Source: Ureibacillus sinduriensis BLB-1 = JCM 15800
Lineage (GTDB): Bacteria > Bacillota > Bacilli > Bacillales_A > Planococcaceae
Assembly: GCF_000772955.1 (NCBI RefSeq)
Contig: NZ_JPVO01000054.1
Location: 62,001-126,000, forward strand
Length of the DNA: 64,000 bases
Direction: 5' to 3'
The notes below the pieces were generated by a model, which ran no database searches, was not told where the DNA came from, and worked only from the letters and a program-made list of their open reading frames with translations. A program made the position numbers and the translations under genes. Below, piece after piece: positions 1 through 10,318 of the stretch; the first letter of the stretch is position 1, and each line of letters begins with the position of its first letter.

Positions 1-2
1 AT

Positions 3-386
3 GACTATACAAGAAGATTGCATGTTCATATTGAAAATGTTGCAGAGGAGAAAGTCATCAGTTTCTTGAATGTGGATGCCCGCATGTCCTATATTTTGTC
101 GGATGATGCGAGCGGCTTTTTAAGGTTTGCAGGTTTCTCCAGTATCGCTGGTCCATATAATGCAACGTCTTCCGGAACGTATTCATTGAAGGAATTGATG
201 GAAATGGTTGAGAAAAATGTGGGGAAGAAAGCAAAAATCGCGCTTATTGGAAACGATGAAACGAGATCGCCGTTTGCAGTGCCAAAAGACTGGTATATGT
301 CACAGGGAAAATCGATTGATGCAGGTTTTGAATGTCAGCCATTAGAGAGGTGGCTCCCAAAACTTATCGAAAAATTATCGCAGTAA
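3..386 (+). CDS. C-terminal part of an SDR-like (NAD-dependent epimerase/dehydratase type) protein, cut by the window edge
   Basis: The reading frame is open from the first bases of the window (residues D-Y-T-R-R precede the TTG at position 18), so the true start lies upstream and only about 127 C-terminal residues are visible. The tail has a pattern I associate with C-termini of atypical or extended short-chain dehydrogenases: a threonine/serine-rich TSSGTYSLKEL stretch, then SPFAVPKDWYMS, then a helix GFECQPLERWLPKLIEKL. The nucleotide-binding Rossmann part would be outside the window, so the family call rests on the tail only. No partner gene is close: nearly 500 bases separate it from the next gene. 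Confidence 0.45.
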   Translation, partial: DYTRRLHVHIENVAEEKVISFLNVDARMSYILSDDASGFLRFAGFSSIAGPYNATSSGTYSLKELMEMVEKNVGKKAKIALIGNDETRSPFAVPKDWYMSQGKSIDAGFECQPLERWLPKLIEKLSQ

Positions 387-886
387 ATAGCTAGTGAATA
401 GTTTCGCTTGAGAGGTACGCTCTAATTAACACTGCGGGGCCCGTACTGTTGCTAATTCTTTTAAGGGGCAAATTCTTCATCAGAATAGCTTGTTTGGTAT
501 CTCGAAGCTTTCCCGTATTTACCTATCCGCATAGTCGTTTCAGGAAGTTTTTGTTCAACCGTCGATCATCATCCGTCGGTTCGTAGCAATAAGCTTTTGT
601 ATTTTTTCATGGGGGCCCCCATATTATGTTTCAAATTTAAAAATATGCAACTATAGTCCTCAAATTCATTCGATTAAAATCAAGAAAATACGGTTAATAC
701 TTGTATAAATTAAAAATAATTGTTTCTATCGAAAATAAAATGTTAAAATAGCATGGATTGACTGGTAATATTTTCATCGGAAAATAAGAAAGATAAACTT
801 TCCTAGTCTCGCATAAGTGCAACGATGGCCTATCGTTTCCAAATCGATAAGCTTAGTTTTCAAATTGACATCAGGGAGTGAGACGT
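387..886. other. 500-base intergenic region with a 14-bp GC palindrome
   Basis: No convincing gene was found. The clearest structure is the perfect palindrome ATGGGGGCCCCCAT at 609-622, which stands out in AT-rich surroundings. The last part (about 640-860) is AT-rich and should contain the promoter of the downstream TPR gene, but I could not fix a -35/-10 pair with confidence. Confidence 0.4.
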
Positions 887-1885
887 TTGAAAAAAAGGCA
901 ATTAAAACACACAACATTTGACAATGTCGTTATATTTCCTGGTACAGTTGAAAAATTAATTGCTCGTGCCCATGAATATGTTGAGAACTACCAATATGAT
1001 TTAGCCAATGACAGCTTCGAGGAAGCACTTCAATATACGGAGGGTGATGAAGTAACCCTTAGCGTTTATGCGTATTCACTTTACGAAACAAAATCATTCG
1101 AAAAAGCTAAAGAAGTTTGTGAACAACTATTGAGCATTGGCCCTACAATGTATTTAGAAGTAATGGAATTATATTTAACGATATGTATGCAGTTAAAGCA
1201 ATATAAACAAGTAGAAACCATTATTGCTTCGCTATTGGAGGAAGGGGCCATTCCCCAGGAGCAAATTGATAAATTTGAGCGACTGAAAGATATAAATGCG
1301 AATATAGCTGACAATGCAAAAAAACAGGAAGACATCGCCATGAGTGTCAATGAAATAGATGAAGAACTATTTCAATTAGAAAGATTTATGTCGCTTTCAC
1401 CGAACAAGCAACTAACCTTGGTACATGAACTGACTACATTGAATATTCGACCGATCATGCAGCACTTAAAGGCAATTATTGAAAATGCCAAAACCCATCC
1501 TTTTATTAAAAGTATTGTCTTGATTTTGCTTGTCGAGCAGCAAGTGGACGTCAATATAAAAGTGAGTAAGTTCGATCAAGAAAAGTATGTGAATCCATCA
1601 GTAATGGAATTACCGACGAAAATGCCCCAGTTTATTGCGGTTTCGAAAATGATTATCGATAAACTGGAAAAAGAGCCCTCTACTTTGGAAATGGTAGAAT
1701 ATTTGCTTTCAAAACACGCAATTGTCACTTATCCATTTGAATGGCTTCATTACGAGACGGAAGATGTGGCCCTTGGTTATATTGATCTAGTCAGGACGAT
1801 GTTTGGCGGTGTCCAAGAAATGGATTATGAGCTGGTAGAATTTTTGCAGATCCTCGAAAAGTTAACAGAACTACAAGAAGTATGA
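887..1885 (+). CDS. TPR-repeat protein, YsoA-like
   Basis: A 332-residue helical protein with no signal peptide. The segment around residues 20-110 has TPR-like spacing (helix pairs such as ANDSFEEALQYTEG and KSFEKAKEVCEQLLSIGP), so a protein-interaction scaffold is likely; the function is unknown. B. subtilis carries the TPR protein YsoA at this place just before tig, so it is probably that orthologue. I chose the TTG at 887 because the Shine-Dalgarno AGGGAGTGAG (873-882) lies the right distance before it. The in-frame GTG at 878 is inside that ribosome binding site. It is followed closely by the tig promoter. Confidence 0.7.
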   Translation: MKKRQLKHTTFDNVVIFPGTVEKLIARAHEYVENYQYDLANDSFEEALQYTEGDEVTLSVYAYSLYETKSFEKAKEVCEQLLSIGPTMYLEVMELYLTICMQLKQYKQVETIIASLLEEGAIPQEQIDKFERLKDINANIADNAKKQEDIAMSVNEIDEELFQLERFMSLSPNKQLTLVHELTTLNIRPIMQHLKAIIENAKTHPFIKSIVLILLVEQQVDVNIKVSKFDQEKYVNPSVMELPTKMPQFIAVSKMIIDKLEKEPSTLEMVEYLLSKHAIVTYPFEWLHYETEDVALGYIDLVRTMFGGVQEMDYELVEFLQILEKLTELQEV

Positions 1886-1891
1886 AAAAAG

Positions 1892-1919
1892 TTGAAACTG
1901 CGAGTATCTATGTTATACT
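1892..1919 (+). promoter_or_regulatory. sigma-A promoter of tig
   Basis: TTGAAA (1892-1897), a 16-base spacer and TATACT (1914-1919), preceded by the TG of an extended -10. It lies just past the stop of the TPR gene and about 75 bases before the tig start, so tig has its own promoter. Confidence 0.65.
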
Positions 1920-1991
1920 AAAATGGTTGTCAAAATCGTAGATACGAGTGGTTTGTCTAACAATTGTAAACTAATTTTGGAGGTATTATAT

Positions 1992-3284
1992 ATGTCAGCG
2001 AAATGGGAAAAACAAGAAGGAAATATTGGTACACTAACGATTGAAGTATCAGCTGAAGAAGTTAACAAAGCGATCGATAAAGCTTTTGCTAAAGTAGTTA
2101 AAGAAATCAACGTGCCTGGATTCCGTAAAGGGAAAATGCCACGCCCGATGTTCGAAAAACGTTTTGGTGTAGAAGCTCTATACCAAGATGCGCTAGAAAT
2201 TTTAGTTCCAGATGCATACTCGAATGCAATCGACGAAACAGGTATCACTCCTGTTGATTACCCGGAAATCGACGGAACTGAAAACTTCGCTAAAGGCGAA
2301 AACTTCACTTTCATCGCAAAAGTTACAGTTAAGCCTGAGCCAAAACTTGGTGACTACAAAGGTTTAGAAGTGAAAAAAAGTGAAACAGTAGTAACTGATG
2401 AAGAAGTAGAAGCACAAATCGAAGAGCGACTAGCTCGTAAAGCTGAGCTTGAAATTAAAGAAGACGAAGCAATCGTAACTGGCGACACTGCTACAATCGA
2501 TTTCGAAGGTTTCTTGGGTGAAGAAGCATTCGAAGGCGGTAAAGGTGAAGACTACGCGCTGGAAATCGGTTCTGGTTCATTCATTCCAGGTTTTGAAGAA
2601 CAATTAGTAGGATTAAAAGCTGGTGAATCGAAAGATGTAGTCGTAACATTCCCAGAAGAATACCATGCTGAAGAGTTAGCTGGAAAAGAAGCTACTTTCA
2701 AAGTAACGGTGAAAGAAGTAAAAACAAAAGTACTTCCAGAATTAAACGATGAATTCGCTAAGGAAATCGACCCTGAAGTTGAATCTTTAGAAGCATTGCG
2801 TGCTAAAATCAAAGAACAAACAGTTGAACAAAAGAAAGCGGATGCTGAAAGCGCACTACGTGACGAATTAGTAGAAAAAGCTGCTGAAAATGCTGACGTT
2901 GAAATTCCTGAAAGCATGACGCACAACGAAATTCACCGCATGATCGAAGAATTCGGTCAACGTTTACAAATGCAAGGTATGACTCTAGATCTTTACTACC
3001 AATTCTCTGGTCAAGATGAGCATGCTTTACATGAACAAATGCGCCCAGAAGCTGAAAGCCGTGTACGCGTATCATTAGTTCTTGAAGCAATCGCAAAAGC
3101 TGAAAACATCCAAGTATCTGAAGAGGACGTAAAAGCTGAATTAGAAAAAATGTCCGGCCAATTCGGAATGACTGCTGATCAGATTTTATCTGCATTAGGT
3201 GGAACTACAGAAATCCTTGAGAACGATATCCGTACTCAAAAAACTGTGGAATTCTTAGTTGAAAATGCAAAAATTACTGAGTAA
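1992..3284 (+). CDS. tig: trigger factor, ribosome-bound chaperone and peptidyl-prolyl isomerase
   Basis: Trigger factor binds ribosomal protein L23 at the exit tunnel and shields and folds nascent chains in the cytoplasm. At 430 residues it has the full family length. The N-terminal ribosome-binding domain carries the signature GFRKGKMPR (about residues 43-51). The FKBP-type isomerase domain follows (about 160-245, with [11 protein letters not shown] and [13 protein letters not shown]), then the helical chaperone domain. The ATG at 1992 is preceded by GGAGG at the right distance and gives the canonical N-terminus [10 protein letters not shown]; a longer frame upstream has no such site. A strong hairpin terminator follows, so it is probably transcribed alone. 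Confidence 0.97.
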   Translation: MSAKWEKQEGNIGTLTIEVSAEEVNKAIDKAFAKVVKEINVPGFRKGKMPRPMFEKRFGVEALYQDALEILVPDAYSNAIDETGITPVDYPEIDGTENFAKGENFTFIAKVTVKPEPKLGDYKGLEVKKSETVVTDEEVEAQIEERLARKAELEIKEDEAIVTGDTATIDFEGFLGEEAFEGGKGEDYALEIGSGSFIPGFEEQLVGLKAGESKDVVVTFPEEYHAEELAGKEATFKVTVKEVKTKVLPELNDEFAKEIDPEVESLEALRAKIKEQTVEQKKADAESALRDELVEKAAENADVEIPESMTHNEIHRMIEEFGQRLQMQGMTLDLYYQFSGQDEHALHEQMRPEAESRVRVSLVLEAIAKAENIQVSEEDVKAELEKMSGQFGMTADQILSALGGTTEILENDIRTQKTVEFLVENAKITE

Positions 3285-3352
3285 TCCTTATTTTTCCGAT
3301 ACAATGTAATTGATTGTAGAAAAGTAAAATGTTAGTTTAATAATAGATGATG

Positions 3353-3386
3353 AACAAGGTACGGCATATTACCGTACCTTGTTTTC
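3353..3386 (+). terminator. Rho-independent terminator after tig
   Basis: A perfect 12-bp stem AACAAGGTACGG (3353-3364) / CCGTACCTTGTT (3372-3383) with a 7-base loop, running into a short T-run. Confidence 0.8.
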
Positions 3387-3590
3387 AAAATAAAAAAATT
3401 CAGATACTTAGTAATTTTTACATTAACGCAATAGTTCTGAGTGGAGTTAATGAATCAATTCTGACATACTGGATAATACATAGACAAAAAATGTTTATAA
3501 TATATCTAATTATAAGCTGATACAAAACAACTTATTTGATAATGACTACAGAATCTTGTAAGATTGTTGCTTGAATAGGGGTGAAGCACA

Positions 3591-4859
3591 TTGTTCAAAT
3601 TTAATGATGAAAAAGGCAATTTAAAGTGCTCGTTCTGTGGTAAACCACAAGAACAAGTACGAAAACTAGTAGCTGGACCGGGCGTGTACATTTGTGATGA
3701 ATGTATCGAGCTGTGTTCTGAAATCGTTGTGGAGGAATTAGGGGTCGAAGAAGAAATTGATTTCTCAGAAATCCCTAAACCGAAAGAAATCCTATCGATT
3801 TTGGATGAATATGTTATTGGACAAGAGCGCGCCAAAAAAGCATTAGCTGTTGCCGTGTACAATCACTATAAACGTATTAATTCGAACAGTAAAATTGATG
3901 ATGTAGAATTATCAAAATCGAACATCGTTTTAATTGGACCGACAGGAAGTGGGAAAACACTGCTTGCTCAAACACTAGCTCGAATTTTAAATGTGCCGTT
4001 TGCAATTGCAGATGCGACTTCACTAACAGAGGCGGGTTATGTTGGGGAGGATGTTGAAAATATCCTTCTTAAATTGATACAAGCAGCCGATTATGACATT
4101 GAACGTGCAGAAAAAGGAATAATTTATATAGATGAAATCGACAAAGTAGCTCGTAAATCTGAAAATCCTTCTATTACGCGTGATGTTTCAGGCGAAGGTG
4201 TTCAACAAGCATTGCTGAAAATTCTTGAAGGAACTGTGGCAAGTGTTCCTCCACAAGGCGGAAGAAAGCATCCGCATCAAGAATTTTTACAAATAGATAC
4301 TACGAATATTTTATTTATCGTAGGTGGGGCGTTCGACGGAATTGAACAAATCATTAAACGTCGCCAAGGACGAAAAGTAATCGGGTTCGGCTTAGATCCA
4401 AGTAAAATGGAAGAAGAAAAAGTATCCCTTCTTTCACAATTGATCCCAGAGGATTTACTGAAGTTTGGATTAATTCCGGAATTTATCGGCCGTTTACCGG
4501 TCTTAGCATCATTGGAACAACTGGATGAGGACGCATTGGTTCAAATCTTGACTGAACCAAAAAATGCTCTTGTCAAGCAGTACCAAAAAATGCTTGAGCT
4601 TGATAAAGTCGAATTGGAATTTAATGACGAAGCTTTATTGGCAATTGCAAAAGAAGCAATCGAGCGTAAAACAGGTGCACGTGGGTTACGATCCATTATT
4701 GAATCGACTATGTTGGAGATGATGTTCGAGCTTCCTTCACGCGAAGATATAGTGAAATGTATTGTAACGAAAGAAACGATCACTGATAAAGCAACACCAA
4801 AATTAATTCTTGCTGATGGCACTGAGTTAAAAAAGAACGATAAAAAAACTTCAGCTTAA
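3591..4859 (+). CDS. clpX: ATP-dependent Clp protease ATP-binding subunit ClpX
   Basis: AAA+ unfoldase that feeds substrates to ClpP in the cytoplasm. The 422 residues carry the N-terminal zinc finger (KCSFCGK at about 12 and [10 protein letters not shown] at about 36), Walker A GPTGSGKT (about 118), the pore loop GYVG, Walker [10 protein letters not shown], and the IGFG loop (about 270) that docks on ClpP. The start is TTG at 3591 with AGGGGTGA upstream; it gives [17 protein letters not shown], the usual N-terminus. clpP is not in the window. tig-clpX-lon is the standard Bacillaceae order, although lonB, present between clpX and lonA in B. subtilis, is missing here. Confidence 0.97.
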   Translation: MFKFNDEKGNLKCSFCGKPQEQVRKLVAGPGVYICDECIELCSEIVVEELGVEEEIDFSEIPKPKEILSILDEYVIGQERAKKALAVAVYNHYKRINSNSKIDDVELSKSNIVLIGPTGSGKTLLAQTLARILNVPFAIADATSLTEAGYVGEDVENILLKLIQAADYDIERAEKGIIYIDEIDKVARKSENPSITRDVSGEGVQQALLKILEGTVASVPPQGGRKHPHQEFLQIDTTNILFIVGGAFDGIEQIIKRRQGRKVIGFGLDPSKMEEEKVSLLSQLIPEDLLKFGLIPEFIGRLPVLASLEQLDEDALVQILTEPKNALVKQYQKMLELDKVELEFNDEALLAIAKEAIERKTGARGLRSIIESTMLEMMFELPSREDIVKCIVTKETITDKATPKLILADGTELKKNDKKTSA

Positions 4860-4888
4860 TTTAGCTTAAGTTCAGCATACTAAGATCG

Positions 4889-4945
4889 AGAGCTGACTTC
4901 GAACTTGCGTGATCAAACGCTTGTCGCAAGTCAGCTCTTTCTTCC
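4889..4945 (+). terminator. terminator after clpX
   Basis: Outer stem AGAGCTGACTT (4889-4899) / AAGTCAGCTCT (4928-4938) with an inner imperfect helix, followed by TTTCTTCC. Confidence 0.7.
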
Positions 4946-5143
4946 AAAATAAACTTTATACATATTGAGTCTAATTTGAGCAATTATTTACATAATAAGT
5001 AGTAGGTAGGATAAAATGAATAAATGAGATTTGGAATTCTCATTACAAAAATTACTATGATTATGTAAGTGAAAAGTTAATCTTTTAAGACATACTAACA
5101 AAGCGGGTTGTTTCGGAAAACGTGGATGGAGGTGAATACCCGC

Positions 5144-7465
5144 ATGAGTAAAAAAATAGAAAATATACCACTTTTACCATTACGTGGATTGCTAGTCTAC
5201 CCTTCAATGGTTTTACATATCGATGTTGGGAGAGCTCGTTCAGTAGCAGCTTTAGAGCATGCAATGTTAAATGATAATCAAATCTTCTTGGCAACACAAA
5301 GGGATTTGCGTGTGGAACAGCCTAGTGAAGAAGAACTTTATTCGATTGGAACTTTGGTCAATGTAAAACAAATGCTGAAACTTCCAAACGGAACGCTACG
5401 CATACTAGTGGAAGGCATCAGTCGTGCGAAGATGGGCAACTATCAAGAACAGAAGGACTTTACGACCGTTGACGTAGAAGTTCACGAAGATGAAAAAGAA
5501 AAAGACGCTGAAATCGAGGCATTAATGCGTACACTGGTTAGTTATTTCGAAAAGTACGCAAAATCCTCAAACAAGATTACGACAGAGACAATCGACTCCA
5601 TCTTGGACATCGAGGAACCTGGTCGCCTGGCAGATATTGTGGCTTCTCATCTACCATTTAAAGTTTCGGAAAAACAGGAAGTCCTTGGGATTTTCAATGT
5701 GAAGAAACGATTGGACCATTTAATTATTAGGCTTCACGATGAACAAGAAGTTTTAAACCTTGAAAAGAAAATTAATTCCAAAGTGAAACAAGCAATGGAA
5801 CGTACGCAAAAAGAATACTATTTGCGTGAACAAATGAAGGCAATTCAGGCTGAGCTTGGCGACAGAGAGGGTAAAACTGGAGAAGTGGCAGATTTACGAA
5901 AGCGTCTGGAAAATGCCGGTATGCCGGAATCGACGCTTAAAGTCGCATTAAAAGAACTGGATCGCTACGAAAAGTTGCCTGCAGCAAGTGCAGAAAGCGG
6001 CGTAATTCGAAACTATATTGAATGGCTAGTGACCATTCCTTGGAAAGAAAGTACTGAAGATCGTCTTGATATTAAGCATGCCGAAGAAATTCTGGATCGT
6101 GACCATGATGGATTGGAAAAAGTGAAAGAACGTATTTTGGAATACTTATCAGTTCGTCAGTTGATGAATTCTGTACGCGGCCCGATTTTGTGTTTGGCAG
6201 GACCTCCTGGTGTGGGAAAAACTTCCTTGGCTCGATCAGTTGCTGAAAGTTTAAATCGTAATTTTGTACGCGCCTCACTCGGTGGTGTTCGGGATGAGTC
6301 GGAAATCCGTGGACACCGCAGAACCTATGTTGGAGCGATGCCAGGCCGAATTATTCAAGGGATGAAAAAAGCGGGTACAGTCAATCCGGTCTTTTTACTG
6401 GATGAAATCGACAAAATGTCGAACGACTTCCGTGGGGATCCTTCTGCTGCAATGTTAGAAGTATTAGACCCTGAACAAAACAGCAATTTTAGTGACCATT
6501 ATATCGAGGAGTCATATGACTTATCGCAAGTTATGTTCATTGCAACGGCAAATGATTTGAGCACAATACCAGGTCCTTTACTTGACCGTATGGAAGTCAT
6601 CTCGATTGCCGGCTATACAGAAATTGAAAAAACAATGATTACGAAAAATCATTTGATACCTAAACAAATTAGCGAAAATGGGTTAAAGAAATCACAGCTT
6701 ACTATTAAAGACGAAGCAATTATTGATTTAATTCGTTATTATACACGTGAAGCCGGGGTCCGAAATCTTCAAAGGCAAATTGCTGCACTTTGTCGTAAAG
6801 CGGCTAAAATTATTGTTTCCGGCGAGAAAAAGCGTGTAACAGTCAATTCAAAAGTATTAGAAGAGATGCTAGGCAAACATCGATACCATTATGGTCAAGC
6901 CGAAGAGGAAAACCAAGTCGGGGTTGCAACGGGATTGGCCTATACGACTGTTGGTGGCGATACTCTGCAAATCGAGGTGTCGTTAACTCCAGGTAAGGGC
7001 AAGTTGATACTGACAGGTAAACTTGGGGACGTAATGAAAGAATCAGCTCAGACAGCACTATCTTATGTTCGATCACTTTCGGATACATTAAAAATTGATA
7101 CGGATTATTTTGACCATAATGATATTCATATCCATGTTCCTGAAGGTGCAGTGCCGAAAGATGGTCCTTCTGCAGGGATTACAATGGCAACGGCGTTGGT
7201 ATCGGCCATTTCCAATAAGCCAATTAAGCGCGAAGTTGGGATGACCGGTGAAATCACCTTGCGAGGCCGGGTCCTTCCGATTGGAGGCTTGAAAGAAAAA
7301 TCGTTGGGTGCCCACCGTGCAGGATTGACTACAATTATTATTCCAAAGGATAATGAAAAAGATATTGATGATATTCCAGGGAGTATTCGTGAACAACTTA
7401 CGTTTAAACCTGTATCATCTGCAGAAGAAGTGCTTAATATAGCACTTGTTGGAGGTTTTAAATAA
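5144..7465 (+). CDS. lonA: ATP-dependent Lon protease (LonA)
   Basis: Homo-oligomeric AAA+ serine protease that degrades misfolded and regulatory proteins. At 773 residues it matches LonA (B. subtilis about 774). Domains in order: N-terminal substrate domain beginning [15 protein letters not shown], coiled helical region, AAA+ module (Walker [11 protein letters not shown], Walker B FLLDEIDK), and protease domain with catalytic serine in PKDGPSAG and catalytic lysine in [15 protein letters not shown] chose ATG 5144, eight bases after GGAGGTGA; the frame stays open upstream to 5108 but without a better site. Its stop overlaps the start of ysxC by one base, indicating translational coupling. Confidence 0.97.
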   Translation: MSKKIENIPLLPLRGLLVYPSMVLHIDVGRARSVAALEHAMLNDNQIFLATQRDLRVEQPSEEELYSIGTLVNVKQMLKLPNGTLRILVEGISRAKMGNYQEQKDFTTVDVEVHEDEKEKDAEIEALMRTLVSYFEKYAKSSNKITTETIDSILDIEEPGRLADIVASHLPFKVSEKQEVLGIFNVKKRLDHLIIRLHDEQEVLNLEKKINSKVKQAMERTQKEYYLREQMKAIQAELGDREGKTGEVADLRKRLENAGMPESTLKVALKELDRYEKLPAASAESGVIRNYIEWLVTIPWKESTEDRLDIKHAEEILDRDHDGLEKVKERILEYLSVRQLMNSVRGPILCLAGPPGVGKTSLARSVAESLNRNFVRASLGGVRDESEIRGHRRTYVGAMPGRIIQGMKKAGTVNPVFLLDEIDKMSNDFRGDPSAAMLEVLDPEQNSNFSDHYIEESYDLSQVMFIATANDLSTIPGPLLDRMEVISIAGYTEIEKTMITKNHLIPKQISENGLKKSQLTIKDEAIIDLIRYYTREAGVRNLQRQIAALCRKAAKIIVSGEKKRVTVNSKVLEEMLGKHRYHYGQAEEENQVGVATGLAYTTVGGDTLQIEVSLTPGKGKLILTGKLGDVMKESAQTALSYVRSLSDTLKIDTDYFDHNDIHIHVPEGAVPKDGPSAGITMATALVSAISNKPIKREVGMTGEITLRGRVLPIGGLKEKSLGAHRAGLTTIIIPKDNEKDIDDIPGSIREQLTFKPVSSAEEVLNIALVGGFK

Positions 7466-8046
7466 TGAAAGTCCATAATGTAGAAATGGTCATCAGCGCT
7501 GTGAAGCCGGAGCAGTATCCAGAAGATGGACTTCCTGAATTTGCACTAGCTGGTCGATCGAATGTTGGTAAATCATCATTTATCAATAAAATGATTGGAA
7601 GAAAAGCATTAGCACGCATCTCTTCGAAACCCGGAAAAACTCAAACGTTGAACTTTTACAAAATAGAAGAGCAATTGTTTTTTGTAGACGTCCCTGGATA
7701 TGGCTACGCAAAAGTTTCGAAATCCGAACGTGAAGCCTGGGGTAAAATGATTGAACGATATATAACAGCGCGTAGTGTATTGCGTGCTGTTGTATTAATC
7801 ATTGATTTACGTCATCCTCCTACAAATGATGACATAATGATGTATGATTTTTTGAAATATTACAACATCCCTGCGATCATTATCGCGACAAAAGCGGATA
7901 AAATCAAAAAAGGTAAATGGGACCAGCATAAAAAAGTAGTTAGGGACACATTGGAAATGGACAAAAATGATCCATTGATTGTTTTCTCGTCTGAAACCGG
8001 ACTTGGTTTTGAACAGGCTTGGCAAGAAATAGAAAAACGAATGTAA
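7465..8046 (+). CDS. ysxC: ribosome biogenesis GTP-binding protein YsxC/EngB
   Basis: A small essential GTPase needed for late 50S subunit assembly. 193 residues with G1 GRSNVGKSS (about 30), G3 DVPGYG (about 75), G4 TKAD (about 145) and G5 SSETG (about 175), as in the EngB family. The start ATG overlaps the lonA stop in a TAATG arrangement, and the GGAGG inside the last lon codons acts as ribosome binding site. lonA-ysxC is a conserved pair in Bacillaceae. Confidence 0.96.
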   Translation: MKVHNVEMVISAVKPEQYPEDGLPEFALAGRSNVGKSSFINKMIGRKALARISSKPGKTQTLNFYKIEEQLFFVDVPGYGYAKVSKSEREAWGKMIERYITARSVLRAVVLIIDLRHPPTNDDIMMYDFLKYYNIPAIIIATKADKIKKGKWDQHKKVVRDTLEMDKNDPLIVFSSETGLGFEQAWQEIEKRM

Positions 8047-8135
8047 TGCTTACATACTTTAACGAGGCGGGGACAGAATTGGGGATTTCTTAGAATAATG
8101 GAGAAATCTATATTAAGAAATTGATATTATAAAAG

Positions 8136-8235
8136 TTGATTGGAGTGGAGGGGCGACTCCAGGGGGAACAGCACGAGGGAGAGACGCTCGTGTCGAGCCG
8201 TGCCATTGGATGCGCGTCCTCGCAACGGAAATCAA
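8136..8235. repeat. 100-bp palindrome-rich intergenic element, probably a decayed interspersed repeat
   Basis: The ends are inverted (TTGATT at 8136, AATCAA at 8230) and the inside contains GC-rich blocks such as GGGCGACTCCAGGGGGAACA and CACGAGGGAGAG. From memory this looks like a degenerate copy of a palindromic intergenic repeat (TTGATTGGAGCGG...GGCGACTCC...GGAAATCAA) scattered in many Bacillaceae genomes. Only one copy is in this window, so the repeat status is inferred. Confidence 0.5.
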
Positions 8236-8250
8236 TTTAGGCTACATCAA

Positions 8251-8290
8251 GAAAACACCATTTTCCTTCTTTCGGGAAAATGGTGTTTTC
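8251..8290 (+). terminator. long perfect hairpin between ysxC and hemA
   Basis: A 16-bp perfect stem, GAAAACACCATTTTCC (8251-8266) / GGAAAATGGTGTTTTC (8275-8290), with an 8-base loop. The arm ends in TTTTC without a longer T-run. It may end the lon-ysxC transcript, and by symmetry could act on either strand. Confidence 0.55.
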
Positions 8291-8631
8291 GGCTTATGTC
8301 CCTGCCTCATTTTGTCTAGTCCAAGGAGAAAACTTTATCGATGAGCAAAAACAGGATTAATATGACGATTCCAGAGGAAAACTGTATCGAGAAGCGAAAA
8401 AACTTATTGTTCATACGATCACCAAGGAATATAATGGTGGAATATTTGCAATATTACTTTAAAAGTCATCTTTATTGAAACATAATGTAATGTTTGTTAC
8501 ACTTACTTTAGAATAATTCTAATTTAAAAATGATAAATAATTTCATAACCTGTTCACAAAAAGATTATGGATAACACTTTCTTTATGTTAGAATAGAGTT
8601 TGTGAAATAGATCGTGTGAGGTGTAAAGTTC
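8291..8631. other. AT-rich region upstream of hemA
   Basis: No gene. It should contain the hem operon promoter: TAGAAT preceded by TG (about 8588-8596) resembles an extended -10, but no good -35 is visible. I saw no CIRCE or T-box element. Confidence 0.35.
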
Positions 8632-9993
8632 ATGCATACACTTGTAGTAGGCTTGAATTATAAAACTGCGCCAGTCGAAATTCGAGAGAAATTGTCGTTT
8701 ATTGAGAATGAACTTCCGAAGGCGATGGCAGCATTGAAAAAAGAAAAGAGCATATTGGAAGACGTCATTGTTTCAACTTGTAACCGAACTGAAATTTATG
8801 CGGTTGTAGACCAACTGCATACAGGACGTTATTATATTAAACAATTTTTAGCAAAGTGGTTCGAAATTCCGGTCGAGCAATTTGACGAACATCTTTACAT
8901 CCGTGAAGATGACGACTCATTGCATCATCTTTTCCGTGTCACATCTGGAATCGATTCAATGGTGTTGGGTGAGACGCAAATCCTTGGACAAGTGAAGAAG
9001 AGCTTCTTGGATGCACAGGAAGTGGGGACAACAGGCACTATTTATAACCAGTTGTTCAAACAAGCTGTAACATTTGCCAAACGCGCACATAATGAAACAA
9101 CAATCAATGAAAATGCAGTATCTGTTTCTTATGCGGCGGTGGAACTTGCTAAAAAGATTTTTGGTACGTTGAAAAATAAACACGTTGCTATTTTGGGAGC
9201 CGGCAAAATGGGTGAACTAGCAATCCAAAATCTCTATGGCAATGGTGTTGGTAAAGTAACGGTTGTCAATCGTACATTTGAAAAGGCAGAAAAACTTGCT
9301 TCTAAATTTAATGGGGATGCAAAATCGATGCAAGAATTACAATGTATGCTTTTAGAAGCTGATATTCTAATCAGTTCTACAGGTGCGACTGAATATGTAA
9401 TTGATTTTGAATTAATGCAATTTGTTGAACGTCTGCGTAAAGGCAAGCCTTTATTTATGGTTGATATTGCCGTACCACGTGACATCGATCCACGTATAAG
9501 CGAGTTGCCTAATGTATTCTTATATGATATTGATGATTTGCAAGGAATTGTTGAGGCAAACTTAGCAGAGCGTGAGCAAGCTGCAAAGGAAATCACGGAT
9601 ATGATTGGACAAGAGGTAATTCAATTTAAGGATTGGTTCGCAACTCTTGGGGTCGTTCCGGTAATTTCCGCACTGCGTAAAAAAGCAAACCGCATTCAAC
9701 AAGAAACGATGACAAGCATTGAGAATAAAATGCCGAATCTAACAGAGCGTGAAATCAAGATTCTAAATAAACATACGAAATCCATCATTAACCAACTATT
9801 GAAGGATCCTATATTGCAAGCGAAAGAATTGGCTAATTCTCCAAGAGCTGATCAGCAACTTCAACTTTTCCAACAAATTTTTGGCATTGAAGAAGAAGTT
9901 GTAGAAGAAGTGAATGCACAACAAAAAGAAAAAACGGTTTTCGAAAGTTCACAGAACAAAGGCGTTTTATTAGATGGGAAATTGTCATTCTAA
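8632..9993 (+). CDS. hemA: glutamyl-tRNA reductase
   Basis: First committed enzyme of the C5 haem pathway: reduces glutamyl-tRNA(Glu) with NADPH to glutamate-1-semialdehyde. 453 residues. The catalytic cysteine is Cys50 in STCNRTEIY. The NADPH-binding domain has [12 protein letters not shown] (about 188-199), and the C-terminal helical dimerisation domain follows. The ATG at 8632 has a GTGAGGTG ribosome binding site. Genes hemX-hemC-hemD-hemB-hemL follow in pathway order. A terminator-like hairpin about 130 bases downstream may reduce readthrough into hemX, which is unusual if all six genes form one operon. Confidence 0.97.
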   Translation: MHTLVVGLNYKTAPVEIREKLSFIENELPKAMAALKKEKSILEDVIVSTCNRTEIYAVVDQLHTGRYYIKQFLAKWFEIPVEQFDEHLYIREDDDSLHHLFRVTSGIDSMVLGETQILGQVKKSFLDAQEVGTTGTIYNQLFKQAVTFAKRAHNETTINENAVSVSYAAVELAKKIFGTLKNKHVAILGAGKMGELAIQNLYGNGVGKVTVVNRTFEKAEKLASKFNGDAKSMQELQCMLLEADILISSTGATEYVIDFELMQFVERLRKGKPLFMVDIAVPRDIDPRISELPNVFLYDIDDLQGIVEANLAEREQAAKEITDMIGQEVIQFKDWFATLGVVPVISALRKKANRIQQETMTSIENKMPNLTEREIKILNKHTKSIINQLLKDPILQAKELANSPRADQQLQLFQQIFGIEEEVVEEVNAQQKEKTVFESSQNKGVLLDGKLSF

Positions 9994-10119
9994 CTTTATT
10001 CAACCTTGACGTTAAGTTTTGTTACTAAGTTAAAATTTGTACAAGTCTTTTATAGATTAATACTAAAATTAATAAGACAATGTCAATTTGGTCAAGGCGT
10101 AATAATGATTGTGAAATTG

Positions 10120-10170
10120 AGGCGTTTTCGTATCTGTATGTTAAAATAGATACGAGGACGCCTGTTTTTA
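10120..10170 (+). terminator. terminator-like hairpin between hemA and hemX
   Basis: A 16-bp stem, AGGCGTTTTCGTATCT (10120-10135) with AGATACGAGGACGCCT (10148-10163), containing two G-U pairs, followed by GTTTTTA. It sits inside what is a single operon in B. subtilis, so it may be an attenuator or may mean hemX onward has a separate promoter in 10171-10318. Confidence 0.7.
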
Positions 10171-10318
10171 CAACTTTACGTAATTTCAAACTTGCATTAT
10201 TTGCTTGATAAGCATTACTGACTAAAACGTTAATGTATTTTTACATAATATTACGTAATTATTGTAAAATATGGTATTAGCTTCATAAAAGTTGTAAAAG
10301 ATGAAGAAGGGTAGCGAA

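Noticed and set aside
387-877. Riboswitch or structured leader before the TPR gene
   Set aside because: Apart from one palindrome there is no recognisable aptamer core, terminator pair or T-box motif.
1923-1991. N-terminal extension of trigger factor
   Set aside because: The extra 23 residues overlap the promoter region and lack a ribosome binding site. The ATG at 1992 has GGAGG and the family N-terminus.
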